Shown here: positions 1 through 5,545 of the stretch, in pieces
Layout of the letters: each line of letters opens with the position of its first letter
Position numbering within the stretch: position 1 is the stretch's first letter
NCBI GenBank assembly: GCA_947306025.1
Contig: CAMZFJ010000080.1
Coordinates: forward strand, 1 to 7,413
DNA: 7,413 nt
Source: an uncultured Fibrobacter sp.
Lineage (GTDB): Bacteria > Fibrobacterota > Fibrobacteria > Fibrobacterales > Fibrobacteraceae
Direction: 5' to 3'
Notes under the pieces: model-generated
Told to the model about the DNA's origin: nothing
What the model saw: the letters and a program-made list of their open reading frames with translations, nothing else
Database searches by the model: none
Made by a program: the position numbers and the translations under genes

Positions 1-2
1 CA

Positions 3-1466
3 AAGAAGTTGGATCAGGTGTTCTTCGACTTTGACTTCGCTGACCGTTACCTCTTGGGTGCGCGAGTCGGTGCCGATGCTTACGGTGCTCACCTTGGTGT
101 GAACTTTGTTAATGCAATGGACCGTAAACTTACCCGTCGTACCAGAGATATCAAGACTGATACGGTTTATTACGATAACAACAGGGTGATTTCTGTCGAT
201 GCTGCTTTCGATTCCAAGAAGGTGCTCCCGGAACTCCCTGTGACATTTGGATTCAATGGTGAATTCGCCATGTCCAAGTGGACGGTTGATCGCGACTACA
301 ATGTTAAGGAATCAAAGATTTCCTATTATGCTGTCGAGACTACCTACGATAATGACAAAAACCAAAAGTTTGTTTATCTCAAAAAGAAAACAGATCCTCC
401 TTCTAATGTCAATAAGAACGAAGAATATCTCGATCAGGATGGCAAGAGCTTCTATGCAGACCTCTTCGTGAAGGGTAATATCAACGATATCGATTTCAAG
501 GTAAATGCAGGTTACTTCCAGACCGATTCCGGTTTCTGGTCTGAACTTGCCTCTTCTCCGGTTTATCAGGGACGTTCGACAATCTTCAATGCGAATGCTT
601 TCTATGGTAATTCGACCGATAGCCTTGTTCTCGCTACGTTCGGTGCTTCTAGCCTTGAAAACCTCTACTTCAATGTCTACAATTCTACAACGTTGCAGGC
701 TACAAACTTGATGAGTTCGACGGATCTTGGGCATGCTTTGCTTAACCAAGATGAAAGTACTCAATTGTTCTTTAACTTGAATAATAACTACAAGAACGGT
801 CATTTCTACCGCAACGGTTATTCTGGAGTCACCGCTAAGAAGATGGAACTCGATCCGTTGATGGTTCTTGATCCGTCTGTGGGTCTTGCTTTGCCGCTTG
901 GCCTTGCTACTCCGGACCGCAAGGGAATTACCGCCAAGGCCGATGTCAACTGGGCTGACAAGGTGACCTTCAATGCTCGCGTCAATATTGTCACGCAGTC
1001 GAATGCTATTGACTATTCCACTTTGACTATGGGCGAAAATAAGTTCACAGAGTTTGCTGTGGGTGTCGGTGTCGAAGCTGGCGCACTTGCCGGTCTTGAC
1101 CGTCAGATCCTCATTCAGGGATCTTTTGCCCAAGGTTCTGAAAACTCATTCTTCAAGCGCAAGACTTCCCGCATTGTGGGTGGCTTTACCGCTGATGTTT
1201 GGGGCCCGTTGGCTTTGCTTGGCGGCGTCCAGATGTACACGAAGGAATTTGGAACTGGCTATCCGATAGCTGCCGCTGTCGTCAACAAGGCTACAGAAAT
1301 GCTTGCCTTGGGTGGTGCCCGTGTAAAGCTCGCTCCGCTTTCTTACCTCTCTCTCCAGGGTGGTATGCTTAAGAACGAACTTGAATATACCATTCCAGGC
1401 GTTTCTGCTAACAAAATTTCCATCAGCAAGCTTGTTCTCCTTGCCGATGTAACGGTGAATTTCTAA
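3..1466 (+). CDS. Outer-membrane beta-barrel protein, C-terminal part (5' end outside window)
   Basis: The frame is open to the left edge (two Lys codons precede a TTG at position 9), so the true start lies upstream and about 488 codons are visible. The protein has no cysteine in the visible part. It is built of short alternating hydrophobic/polar stretches rich in Tyr, Phe, Asn and Gly, as expected for amphipathic beta strands separated by charged turns. It ends ...VLLADVTVNF: a terminal Phe with hydrophobic residues at -3, -5, -7 and -9, the classical beta-signal recognised by the BAM machinery. I therefore infer an integral outer-membrane barrel, possibly a porin or transport channel. I recognise no specific family, and substrate specificity cannot be read. 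It is the first visible gene of an operon with the lipoprotein (12-base gap) and the GH18-like protein. The codons are well biased (aac, aag, ctc), suggesting good expression. Confidence 0.75.
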   Translation, partial: KKLDQVFFDFDFADRYLLGARVGADAYGAHLGVNFVNAMDRKLTRRTRDIKTDTVYYDNNRVISVDAAFDSKKVLPELPVTFGFNGEFAMSKWTVDRDYNVKESKISYYAVETTYDNDKNQKFVYLKKKTDPPSNVNKNEEYLDQDGKSFYADLFVKGNINDIDFKVNAGYFQTDSGFWSELASSPVYQGRSTIFNANAFYGNSTDSLVLATFGASSLENLYFNVYNSTTLQATNLMSSTDLGHALLNQDESTQLFFNLNNNYKNGHFYRNGYSGVTAKKMELDPLMVLDPSVGLALPLGLATPDRKGITAKADVNWADKVTFNARVNIVTQSNAIDYSTLTMGENKFTEFAVGVGVEAGALAGLDRQILIQGSFAQGSENSFFKRKTSRIVGGFTADVWGPLALLGGVQMYTKEFGTGYPIAAAVVNKATEMLALGGARVKLAPLSYLSLQGGMLKNELEYTIPGVSANKISISKLVLLADVTVNF

Positions 1467-1470
1467 GAGG
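1465..1470 (+). promoter_or_regulatory. Shine-Dalgarno AAGAGG that fixes the lipoprotein start
   Basis: AAGAGG overlaps the last two bases of the upstream stop codon and lies 8 bases before ATG 1479. The next gene has the same hexamer (2160-2165) at the same 8-base spacing from ATG 2174. This supports ATG 1479 over the in-frame GTG at 1470, which overlaps the Shine-Dalgarno sequence itself. Confidence 0.8.
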
Positions 1471-1478
1471 TGCTGAAA

Positions 1479-2156
1479 ATGAAAAATCTTCACCAGTACA
1501 TGCTAATTCTCGTGGCAGGCGTTTTGGGAGCCTGCGGCTCGATGAGTGTTAATGAACCTTATGCAGAAGCTCTTCCTGCTGATTTTAATCCTCAAGTGTA
1601 CTTGACTCTTCATCCGGAGTTGCATATTGCTGAGATTAAGGATTATGTGGCTGATTATAATAGTCAGGCTGAGGCTAATCTTAATCTTAGCAGTAAAGAA
1701 TTCAAGGCTTTAAAGGATGCTGATAATGAGGCTTTCATTGCCAATAAGGATGTGGTCAAGGCTATTTACTTGCATCCGCAAATTGGTTCCCATACTGAAC
1801 AACAGTGGAATGATCTTCTTGAAAAATTATCTTTGCCCGATTCTACGGATGAATATAAGAATGCACGTGATGCTTTAGCTGAATACAACTTGATCGGTAT
1901 TGACGATGACATGTCGTTCCTGTTAGCGGTTCCTGTAGACTATCAGGCTGTTTCTCAGCAGTTTAACGTCTTTGGTAGAGATCATGGTTGGGCATACCGC
2001 CTATGCCGTCCGGAAGAAAGTGCTAATCCGCTTCGTAGCAGTTTGCCAATTGCGGCGGAACAACAAAACATAGTTAGTTCCAAAACAGGAACCTTTAAAG
2101 TGGATGAAGGTTTTTACTGCCGTGATGCCGCTGGCAATGACCGTCTGATTCAATAG
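1479..2156 (+). CDS. Lipoprotein of unknown function
   Basis: This is a 225-residue protein starting at ATG 1479, chosen from the AAGAGG 8 bases upstream. The N-terminus is a type II signal peptide: Lys2, a hydrophobic run (residues 8-16), then the lipobox L16-G17-A18-C19, followed by G20-S21. It is therefore expected to be lipid-anchored at Cys19 in the envelope, and nothing resembling a +2 Asp retention signal is seen. The mature part is acidic and mostly helical in appearance, with a FNPQVYLTLHPEL stretch near residues 37-50. Only two further cysteines occur, both late (RLCRPEE and GFYCRD), and they could pair as a disulfide. I do not recognise the family. It lies between a barrel gene and a GH18-like gene in one operon, so a partner role in an outer-membrane complex is plausible but inferred. 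Its codons are more T-ending (gat, gct, ctt, aat) than those of either neighbour. Confidence 0.8.
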   Translation: MKNLHQYMLILVAGVLGACGSMSVNEPYAEALPADFNPQVYLTLHPELHIAEIKDYVADYNSQAEANLNLSSKEFKALKDADNEAFIANKDVVKAIYLHPQIGSHTEQQWNDLLEKLSLPDSTDEYKNARDALAEYNLIGIDDDMSFLLAVPVDYQAVSQQFNVFGRDHGWAYRLCRPEESANPLRSSLPIAAEQQNIVSSKTGTFKVDEGFYCRDAAGNDRLIQ

Positions 2157-2173
2157 GATAAGAGGTATTCAAA

Positions 2174-3229
2174 ATGAACTTTAAAGTTATTACATTGGCT
2201 CTTGCTATGGGCTGTGCTTCTATGGCCCAGGCTGCCGCTGACAAAGTGATTGGCTTCTATCCATATTGGAGTCAGTATTCTCAGTTCTATGCAAAGGATA
2301 TCCGCTACAATCTCGTGACCGATATTCATTACATGTCTATCGCCCCGAGTGCCGAAGGTACTGTTGCCTTTGCTGACGAATACGATGCAGACAACTTCAA
2401 GAATCTCGTAAGCATGTCCAAGGAAAACGGTGTGAAGCTTATCGTGTCCGTGGGTGGCATGGAAGCTGAATCGAACCTCAAGGCTATCGCTTCTTCTGAC
2501 GAAACGCTTTCTACGTTCGTTTCGAACGTCAAGGAATGGCTTTCGACAAACGGTGGCGACGGTGTTGAACTCGACTGGCAGAACCTCACGACGGACGATT
2601 CCGAAGATTATGCCAAGATGCTGAACGCCTTGGTCGATGGCCTCTCGGGCTCTACGGTTACGGCCGTAATTTACCCGGCCGCAGGCATGGATGCCTACAA
2701 GGCCGAAGCCTTGAACCGCGCCGCTTATGTGGATGTGTTCATGGCAGACCTCATGAACGAAAGCGAAAGCAGCCTCGTTCCGAACCAGAGCGCAAACTCT
2801 GTGCAGGAAACGCTTGACGCTGTTGCCGCTGCCGGCGTGAACAAGGATCTCCTTGCTCCGGTGGTGTTCCTCTACGGTAAGTCCTTTGCTGGTGCCAAGG
2901 GCCTCGGCTCTAGCCATCAGGGCGTTGGAAGTGGCAACGAAGGCTACCTCCCGTACGCAGAACTCATGAACCGCTTCGATACTCCGGATTACACGGTGAC
3001 ATTCGATGAAGCTACCAAGTCCGAAGTGGCTGTGAGCGAATCCGAATCTATCGTGTTCATGGGCATCCCGTCTGTGAAGGCTGTTGCCCAGCACGTGAAG
3101 AGCGAAGGCATGGCAGGCGTTGCCGTCTATGACCTTTCTCAGGATCACTACGAACCGGTTGTATCGCTCCTCGTGACTGTTGGTCTCGAACTCCGTCCGG
3201 GCATCAACTACAAGAGCTCCAAGAAGTAA
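2174..3229 (+). CDS. Secreted GH18-fold protein with degenerate active site (probable non-catalytic glycan binder)
   Basis: This is a 351-residue protein with AAGAGG 8 bases before ATG 2174. Residues 1-20 form a Sec signal peptide with likely cleavage after AQA20. The rest fits a single GH18 TIM barrel: beta1 VIGFYPYW, beta2 TDIHYMSI, beta3 SxGG motif at S92-G95, the beta4 motif region at 129-136, and a late barrel part with YGKSF, then GYLPYAEL, ending with VYDLSQD near residues 318-324. The beta4 motif DxxDxDxE reads D129-G-V-E132-L-D134-W-Q136, so the acid/base Glu is Gln and the second Asp is Glu. By eye, the beta6 Tyr-Asp pair is Ala191-Asp192 and the beta8 Trp is Tyr319. GH18 enzymes need the Glu for acid catalysis, so hydrolysis is unlikely and sugar binding is inferred. 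Codon use is strongly biased, so it does not look like a decaying gene. It is the last gene of the operon, followed by a terminator. Confidence 0.8.
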   Translation: MNFKVITLALAMGCASMAQAAADKVIGFYPYWSQYSQFYAKDIRYNLVTDIHYMSIAPSAEGTVAFADEYDADNFKNLVSMSKENGVKLIVSVGGMEAESNLKAIASSDETLSTFVSNVKEWLSTNGGDGVELDWQNLTTDDSEDYAKMLNALVDGLSGSTVTAVIYPAAGMDAYKAEALNRAAYVDVFMADLMNESESSLVPNQSANSVQETLDAVAAAGVNKDLLAPVVFLYGKSFAGAKGLGSSHQGVGSGNEGYLPYAELMNRFDTPDYTVTFDEATKSEVAVSESESIVFMGIPSVKAVAQHVKSEGMAGVAVYDLSQDHYEPVVSLLVTVGLELRPGINYKSSKK

Positions 3230-3251
3230 TTCGCGTAAAGCGCAAAAGCTT

Positions 3252-3288
3252 AAAAGTCCTCGCAGGAAAAACCTGCGGGGATTTTTTT
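3252..3288 (+). terminator. Rho-independent terminator of the barrel/lipoprotein/GH18 operon
   Basis: TCCTCGCAGG (3257-3266) pairs with CCTGCGGGGA (3272-3281) around an AAAAA loop, with one T-G wobble, and is followed by seven T (3282-3288). The A run at 3252-3255 can extend the stem with the T tract, so weaker termination on the - strand is also possible. It lies 22 bases after the GH18 stop. Confidence 0.92.
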
Positions 3289-3335
3289 GTATTGTTACTG
3301 CGGACTCTCTGTTTTGAAATCGCTATATGCGTTCC

Positions 3336-3383
3336 GTCATTCCCGCCTCCCAGTCCTCGCTCGCCGGGGATGAGCGGGAATCC
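3336..3383. repeat. GTCAT-headed intergenic hairpin, copy 1
   Basis: Begins GTCATTCCCGC and ends GCGGGAATCC. ATTCCCGC (3339-3346) and GCGGGAAT (3374-3381) are perfect 8-base inverted repeats around a 27-base interior. The interior contains a second nested pair, CGCTC (3358-3362) with GAGCG (3372-3376), which overlaps and competes with the outer arm. Confidence 0.7.
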
Positions 3384-3400
3384 ATAAAGGTTTGTACTGT

Positions 3401-3428
3401 CTACTTCCTACTAAGCTCTACCTACTAC
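3401..3428. repeat. CTAC-rich low-complexity tract
   Basis: CTAC occurs five times in 28 bases (3401, 3408, 3418, 3422, 3425) with irregular spacing, in a G-poor pyrimidine-rich stretch. It is a degenerate simple repeat without a fixed period and has no visible function. Confidence 0.5.
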
Positions 3429-3438
3429 TCCTTACATC

Positions 3439-3464
3439 GTCATCCTGAACGCAGTGAAGGATCC
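3439..3464. repeat. GTCAT-headed intergenic hairpin, copy 2
   Basis: Begins GTCATCCTGAACG and ends GTGAAGGATCC. ATCCT (3442-3446) pairs with AGGAT (3458-3462) around an 11-base centre. It resembles the GTCATCCTGA...AAGGATC intergenic elements seen in many bacterial genomes. It shares the GTCAT head and ATCC-type tail with the other copies, although the stem sequence differs. Confidence 0.6.
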
Positions 3465-3589
3465 AGTTACATTTCCCCTCCCAGTCCTCTGCACACTTAA
3501 TACACTTGTTACCTATGGTAAACATTAAAGTGCCCCCTTATGGTGCGTTTTCTCTAAATTAAAGGTATCTTTATATTGTAATTAGGGTT

Positions 3590-3599
3590 TATATATTAC
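3590..3599 (+). promoter_or_regulatory. Putative promoter -10 region of the GH9 gene (TATATATTAC)
   Basis: The decamer TATATATTAC contains TATATT (3592-3597) as a -10 candidate in an AT-rich run. A start point about 7 bases later would fall at the head of hairpin copy 3 (near 3604). The identical decamer lies just before the gene at 7350. No TTGACA-like -35 box stands out at 16-18 bases upstream, so the assignment rests on composition and recurrence only. Confidence 0.4.
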
Positions 3600-3602
3600 G
3601 AT

Positions 3603-3629
3603 GTCATGCCCGTCGAGGCGGGTGTCTCC
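3603..3629. repeat. GTCAT-headed hairpin, copy 3, in the GH9 leader
   Basis: Begins GTCATGCCCG and ends CGGGTGTCTCC. CCCG (3609-3612) pairs with CGGG (3619-3622) around TCGAGG, extended by two G-T wobbles and one A-T pair. It is a diverged relative of copy 5 (5516-5544), which has the same head (GTCATGCCCG) and tail (TCTCC) but a perfect stem. It sits between the putative -10 box and the Shine-Dalgarno sequence, so it would form the 5' end of the cellulase mRNA. Confidence 0.6.
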
Positions 3630-3638
3630 CTAAAAAAA

Positions 3639-3643
3639 TGAGG
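3639..3643 (+). promoter_or_regulatory. Shine-Dalgarno TGAGG that favours GH9 start at 3650
   Basis: TGAGG lies 6 bases before ATG 3650. The alternative in-frame ATG 3638 overlaps this element and has only a run of A directly upstream. Starting at 3650 also gives a compact signal peptide, MRKHLLAALAV..., without the extra four residues. Confidence 0.65.
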
Positions 3644-3649
3644 TCTTCT

Positions 3650-5410
3650 ATGCGTAAACATTTGCTCGCTGCGTTAGCGGTTGCGGTGCCATCTTTTGCA
3701 ATTCCCTTGGTGAATCAGCTGGGTTTTACTCCTGAGTCCGAAAAGACTGTTGTTATTCCCGGTAACGATGCCAACCCGCTCGAAGTGCGCGACATGGCCG
3801 GGAAGGTGGTGCTCTCGCTCGAAGCCCCGATGGTCTACGATTGGGAATACAGCGGCGAAGAAGTCCAGACGTACGATATTTCTGCCATCAAGAAACCGGG
3901 CACGTATCGCTTGTTCAGGGATGGCTATATCGGTAACCCGGTCGTGGTGGGCGAGGATGTTTATGTAGACGTGACGAAGGCCGCGCTCAAGTGGTTCTAT
4001 TTCCAGCGCGCGGGCATGGCGCTCGAAACGCGTTATGCGGGCAAGTGGGCTCGCGCCATGGGCCATGCTGATGATAGCGTGATTGTTTACGGCACGGATT
4101 TGCCGACGGCAAAGACGGTTGCAAAGGCAAACGGCAAGCCCGAACCAAAGAAAGCCGATGCGAAAATTATCAAGTCACAGCGCGGCTGGTACGATGCCGG
4201 TGATTATGGCAAGTACATCGTGAATTCCGGCATTACGGTGTTTACGCTTTTGGAAATGTACGAACATTTCCCGGCATTCGTGGATACGCTCCATTGGAAT
4301 ATCCCGCGTGAATTCCCGAAGATGCCTGAGCTCTTGGAAGAAATCCGCTGGAATCTCGATTGGATGCTTTCGATGCAAGACAAGGATGGCGGCGTTTATC
4401 ACAAACTCACATCGCTCAAGTTCGGTTCGAGTACGATGCCGGAACTCGATGGCGCCTTGCGTTATGCGATTGAAAAGAGCTTGACGGCAACGCTTGATTT
4501 TGCGGCGGTGATGGCGCAGGCTTCTCGCGTGTATGCAAAGTTCGATGCTGATTTTTCAAAGCGCATGCTCAAGGCTTCTGAAGTGGCTTACTATTGGGCA
4601 AAACGCCATCCGAAGGCTTTGTACAAGCAACCGTCCGATGTGCAAACGGGCGATTACACGTACGGTGAAGAAAACGGCAAGGACGAATTTGCATTTGCCG
4701 CCACGGAACTTTACCGCGCGACAAAGAAGGCTGATTACCTCAAGGATTTGAAACAGTACAAGTTCAGGCCCGATGGCCCGTGGTGGGGCGATGTGAACAT
4801 GCTCGCTATTTACCATGTCGCGCTTGATTCTGCGGACTTTGGCGCAAAGGTTGGCGGTGAAGCTCGCAAGACGCTGCTCCATGTGGCAAAGGAACTTCGC
4901 AATGTGGGCGATACGAGTGCCTATAGGCTTCCGGCATTCCCGTCTAGCTGGAACTGGGGCAGTAATAGCGCCATGGCGAATAACGGGATTGTGTTGCTCC
5001 ATGCATACTATGTCTCGGGCGACAAGAGTTTCTTGGATGGCGCTCAGCAGTGCTTAGACTATCTCTTGGGCAAGAACCCGATGGAAATTTCTTATGTGAC
5101 GGGCTTTGGCTTTAGAAGCCCGCGTTTCCCGCACCACCGCGTGAGCGAATCGGATTTTGTGGATGATCCGGTGCCGGGCATGCTCGTGGGTGGGCCGCAC
5201 TTGGGCAAGCAGGATATTAATTTGGATGGAACGGAACTTTGGAAGTGCCCGAACTACGCTACTGCCGACAAGCCTGCGCTTGCCTACATCGATAACCGCT
5301 GCAGCTATGCCACAAATGAAGTGGCTATCAACTGGAACGCTCCGCTTGCATACCTCGCTGGCGCCTTGCAGGCCATCTATAGCGGCCACGCCAACGCCGT
5401 CGTGAAGTAA
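3650..5410 (+). CDS. GH9 family endoglucanase with N-terminal Ig-like domain
   Basis: A 586-residue secreted glycoside hydrolase family 9 enzyme (endo-acting on beta-1,4-glucan, inverting). A signal peptide spans residues 1-17 (cleavage after SFA17). The mature start IPLVNQLGF is the typical opening of the CelD_N Ig-like domain (about 18-105, ending near VDVTKAALKWF), followed by the alpha/alpha barrel. The catalytic Asp pair lies in WYDAGDYGKY (D182, D185), the conserved His in RFPHHR (H495/H496, R497), and the acid Glu in TNEVAINWNAPL (E557). A Lys-rich insertion at about 153-175 precedes the DAGD motif. The protein stops shortly after the catalytic domain: no carbohydrate-binding module, linker or C-terminal sorting tail is visible, so release by Sec to the periplasm is what the sequence itself supports. 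It is monocistronic, with its own promoter-like box and flanking hairpin repeats, and convergent with pabB-pabC. Endo- versus exo-activity cannot be read from sequence. Confidence 0.95.
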   Translation: MRKHLLAALAVAVPSFAIPLVNQLGFTPESEKTVVIPGNDANPLEVRDMAGKVVLSLEAPMVYDWEYSGEEVQTYDISAIKKPGTYRLFRDGYIGNPVVVGEDVYVDVTKAALKWFYFQRAGMALETRYAGKWARAMGHADDSVIVYGTDLPTAKTVAKANGKPEPKKADAKIIKSQRGWYDAGDYGKYIVNSGITVFTLLEMYEHFPAFVDTLHWNIPREFPKMPELLEEIRWNLDWMLSMQDKDGGVYHKLTSLKFGSSTMPELDGALRYAIEKSLTATLDFAAVMAQASRVYAKFDADFSKRMLKASEVAYYWAKRHPKALYKQPSDVQTGDYTYGEENGKDEFAFAATELYRATKKADYLKDLKQYKFRPDGPWWGDVNMLAIYHVALDSADFGAKVGGEARKTLLHVAKELRNVGDTSAYRLPAFPSSWNWGSNSAMANNGIVLLHAYYVSGDKSFLDGAQQCLDYLLGKNPMEISYVTGFGFRSPRFPHHRVSESDFVDDPVPGMLVGGPHLGKQDINLDGTELWKCPNYATADKPALAYIDNRCSYATNEVAINWNAPLAYLAGALQAIYSGHANAVVK

Positions 5411-5421
5411 TTTTTCACATT

Positions 5422-5449
5422 GTCATCCCGCACTTGTTGCGGGATCACC
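5422..5449. repeat. GTCAT-headed intergenic hairpin, copy 4
   Basis: Begins GTCATCCCGCA. ATCCCGCA (5425-5432) and TGCGGGAT (5438-5445) are perfect 8-base arms around CTTGT. It lies 11 bases after the GH9 stop. It has no T tract directly after the stem, so it is not a canonical terminator but could protect the mRNA 3' end. Confidence 0.75.
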
Positions 5450-5457
5450 TTTAAAAA

Positions 5458-5505
5458 CGCGCGAATCCTGTTTAGCAATATAATTCCCGCTTTGGGAATG
5501 CGCGC
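5458..5505 (-). terminator. Possible terminator region for pabB-pabC (weak)
   Basis: Read on the - strand, GCGCG (5505-5501) can pair with CGCGC (5463-5459), enclosing a small perfect hairpin (ATTCCC 5483-5488 with GGGAAT 5494-5499, 5-base loop). It is followed by G and five T (5457-5453 on the - strand). The outer stem is short and its loop long, so this is only a candidate. No better terminator is visible downstream of the pabB-pabC stop, apart from hairpin copy 5 directly next to it. Confidence 0.3.
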
Positions 5506-5515
5506 AATTTGCATT

Positions 5516-5544
5516 GTCATGCCCGGCCTGGACCGGGCATCTCC
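5516..5544. repeat. GTCAT-headed intergenic hairpin, copy 5
   Basis: Begins GTCATGCCCGG and ends CCGGGCATCTCC. ATGCCCGG (5519-5526) and CCGGGCAT (5533-5540) are perfect 8-base arms around CCTGGA. Its end is one base from the pabB-pabC stop codon (5546-5548, - strand), so it would form a 3' hairpin on that transcript. Confidence 0.75.
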
Positions 5545-5545
5545 T

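Larger units (their letters stand above)
3346..3489. repeat. 13-base direct repeat CCTCCCAGTCCTC, two copies
   Basis: Exact copies lie at 3346-3358 and 3477-3489, 131 bases apart. The similarity extends outward (ATT-CCC before, GC soon after). The second copy therefore looks like a truncated remnant of the interior of hairpin copy 1, lacking its right arm. Confidence 0.55.
3289..3649. other. Gene-free spacer between the GH18 operon and the GH9 gene
   Basis: No plausible coding sequence is visible on either strand over about 360 bases. The stretch holds three GTCAT-headed hairpin repeats (3336, 3439, 3603), a 13-base direct repeat CCTCCCAGTCCTC at 3346-3358 and 3477-3489, and a CTAC-rich tract (3401-3428). 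It also has a small palindrome TTACC-TAT-GGTAA (3509-3521), and CCTATGGT (3512-3519) recurs almost exactly as CCTTATGGT (3536-3544). The region from about 3545 to 3600 is AT-rich and promoter-like. Confidence 0.7.

Noticed and set aside
312..1133. 273-codon open frame on the - strand opposite the barrel gene
   Set aside because: It is an antisense shadow; its composition (Ile, Arg, Ser-rich) fits no family, and the + strand frame has barrel features and operon spacing.
1470..1478. GTG start for the lipoprotein
   Set aside because: It overlaps the Shine-Dalgarno AAGAGG; ATG 1479 has the ideal 8-base spacing and gives a normal lipoprotein signal peptide.
2204..2215. Lipobox-like A-M-G-C14 in the GH18 protein
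   Set aside because: Met at -2 and Ala at -3 are poor for signal peptidase II and the Cys is very early; the AQA20 site for signal peptidase I is better. A lipoprotein form is not fully excluded.
2150..3148. 332-codon open frame on the - strand opposite the GH18 gene
   Set aside because: It has no recognisable domain, is His/Val/Arg-rich as expected from the antisense of biased codons, and lies fully over a convincing secreted-protein gene.
3336..3629. CRISPR-like array
   Set aside because: The three hairpin units differ in sequence and length, spacing is irregular, and no cas genes are present.
5422..5449. Canonical terminator for the GH9 gene
   Set aside because: The stem is perfect but is followed by CACCTTT rather than a T tract, and it belongs to the repeat family; a termination or 3'-protection role is possible but not shown.
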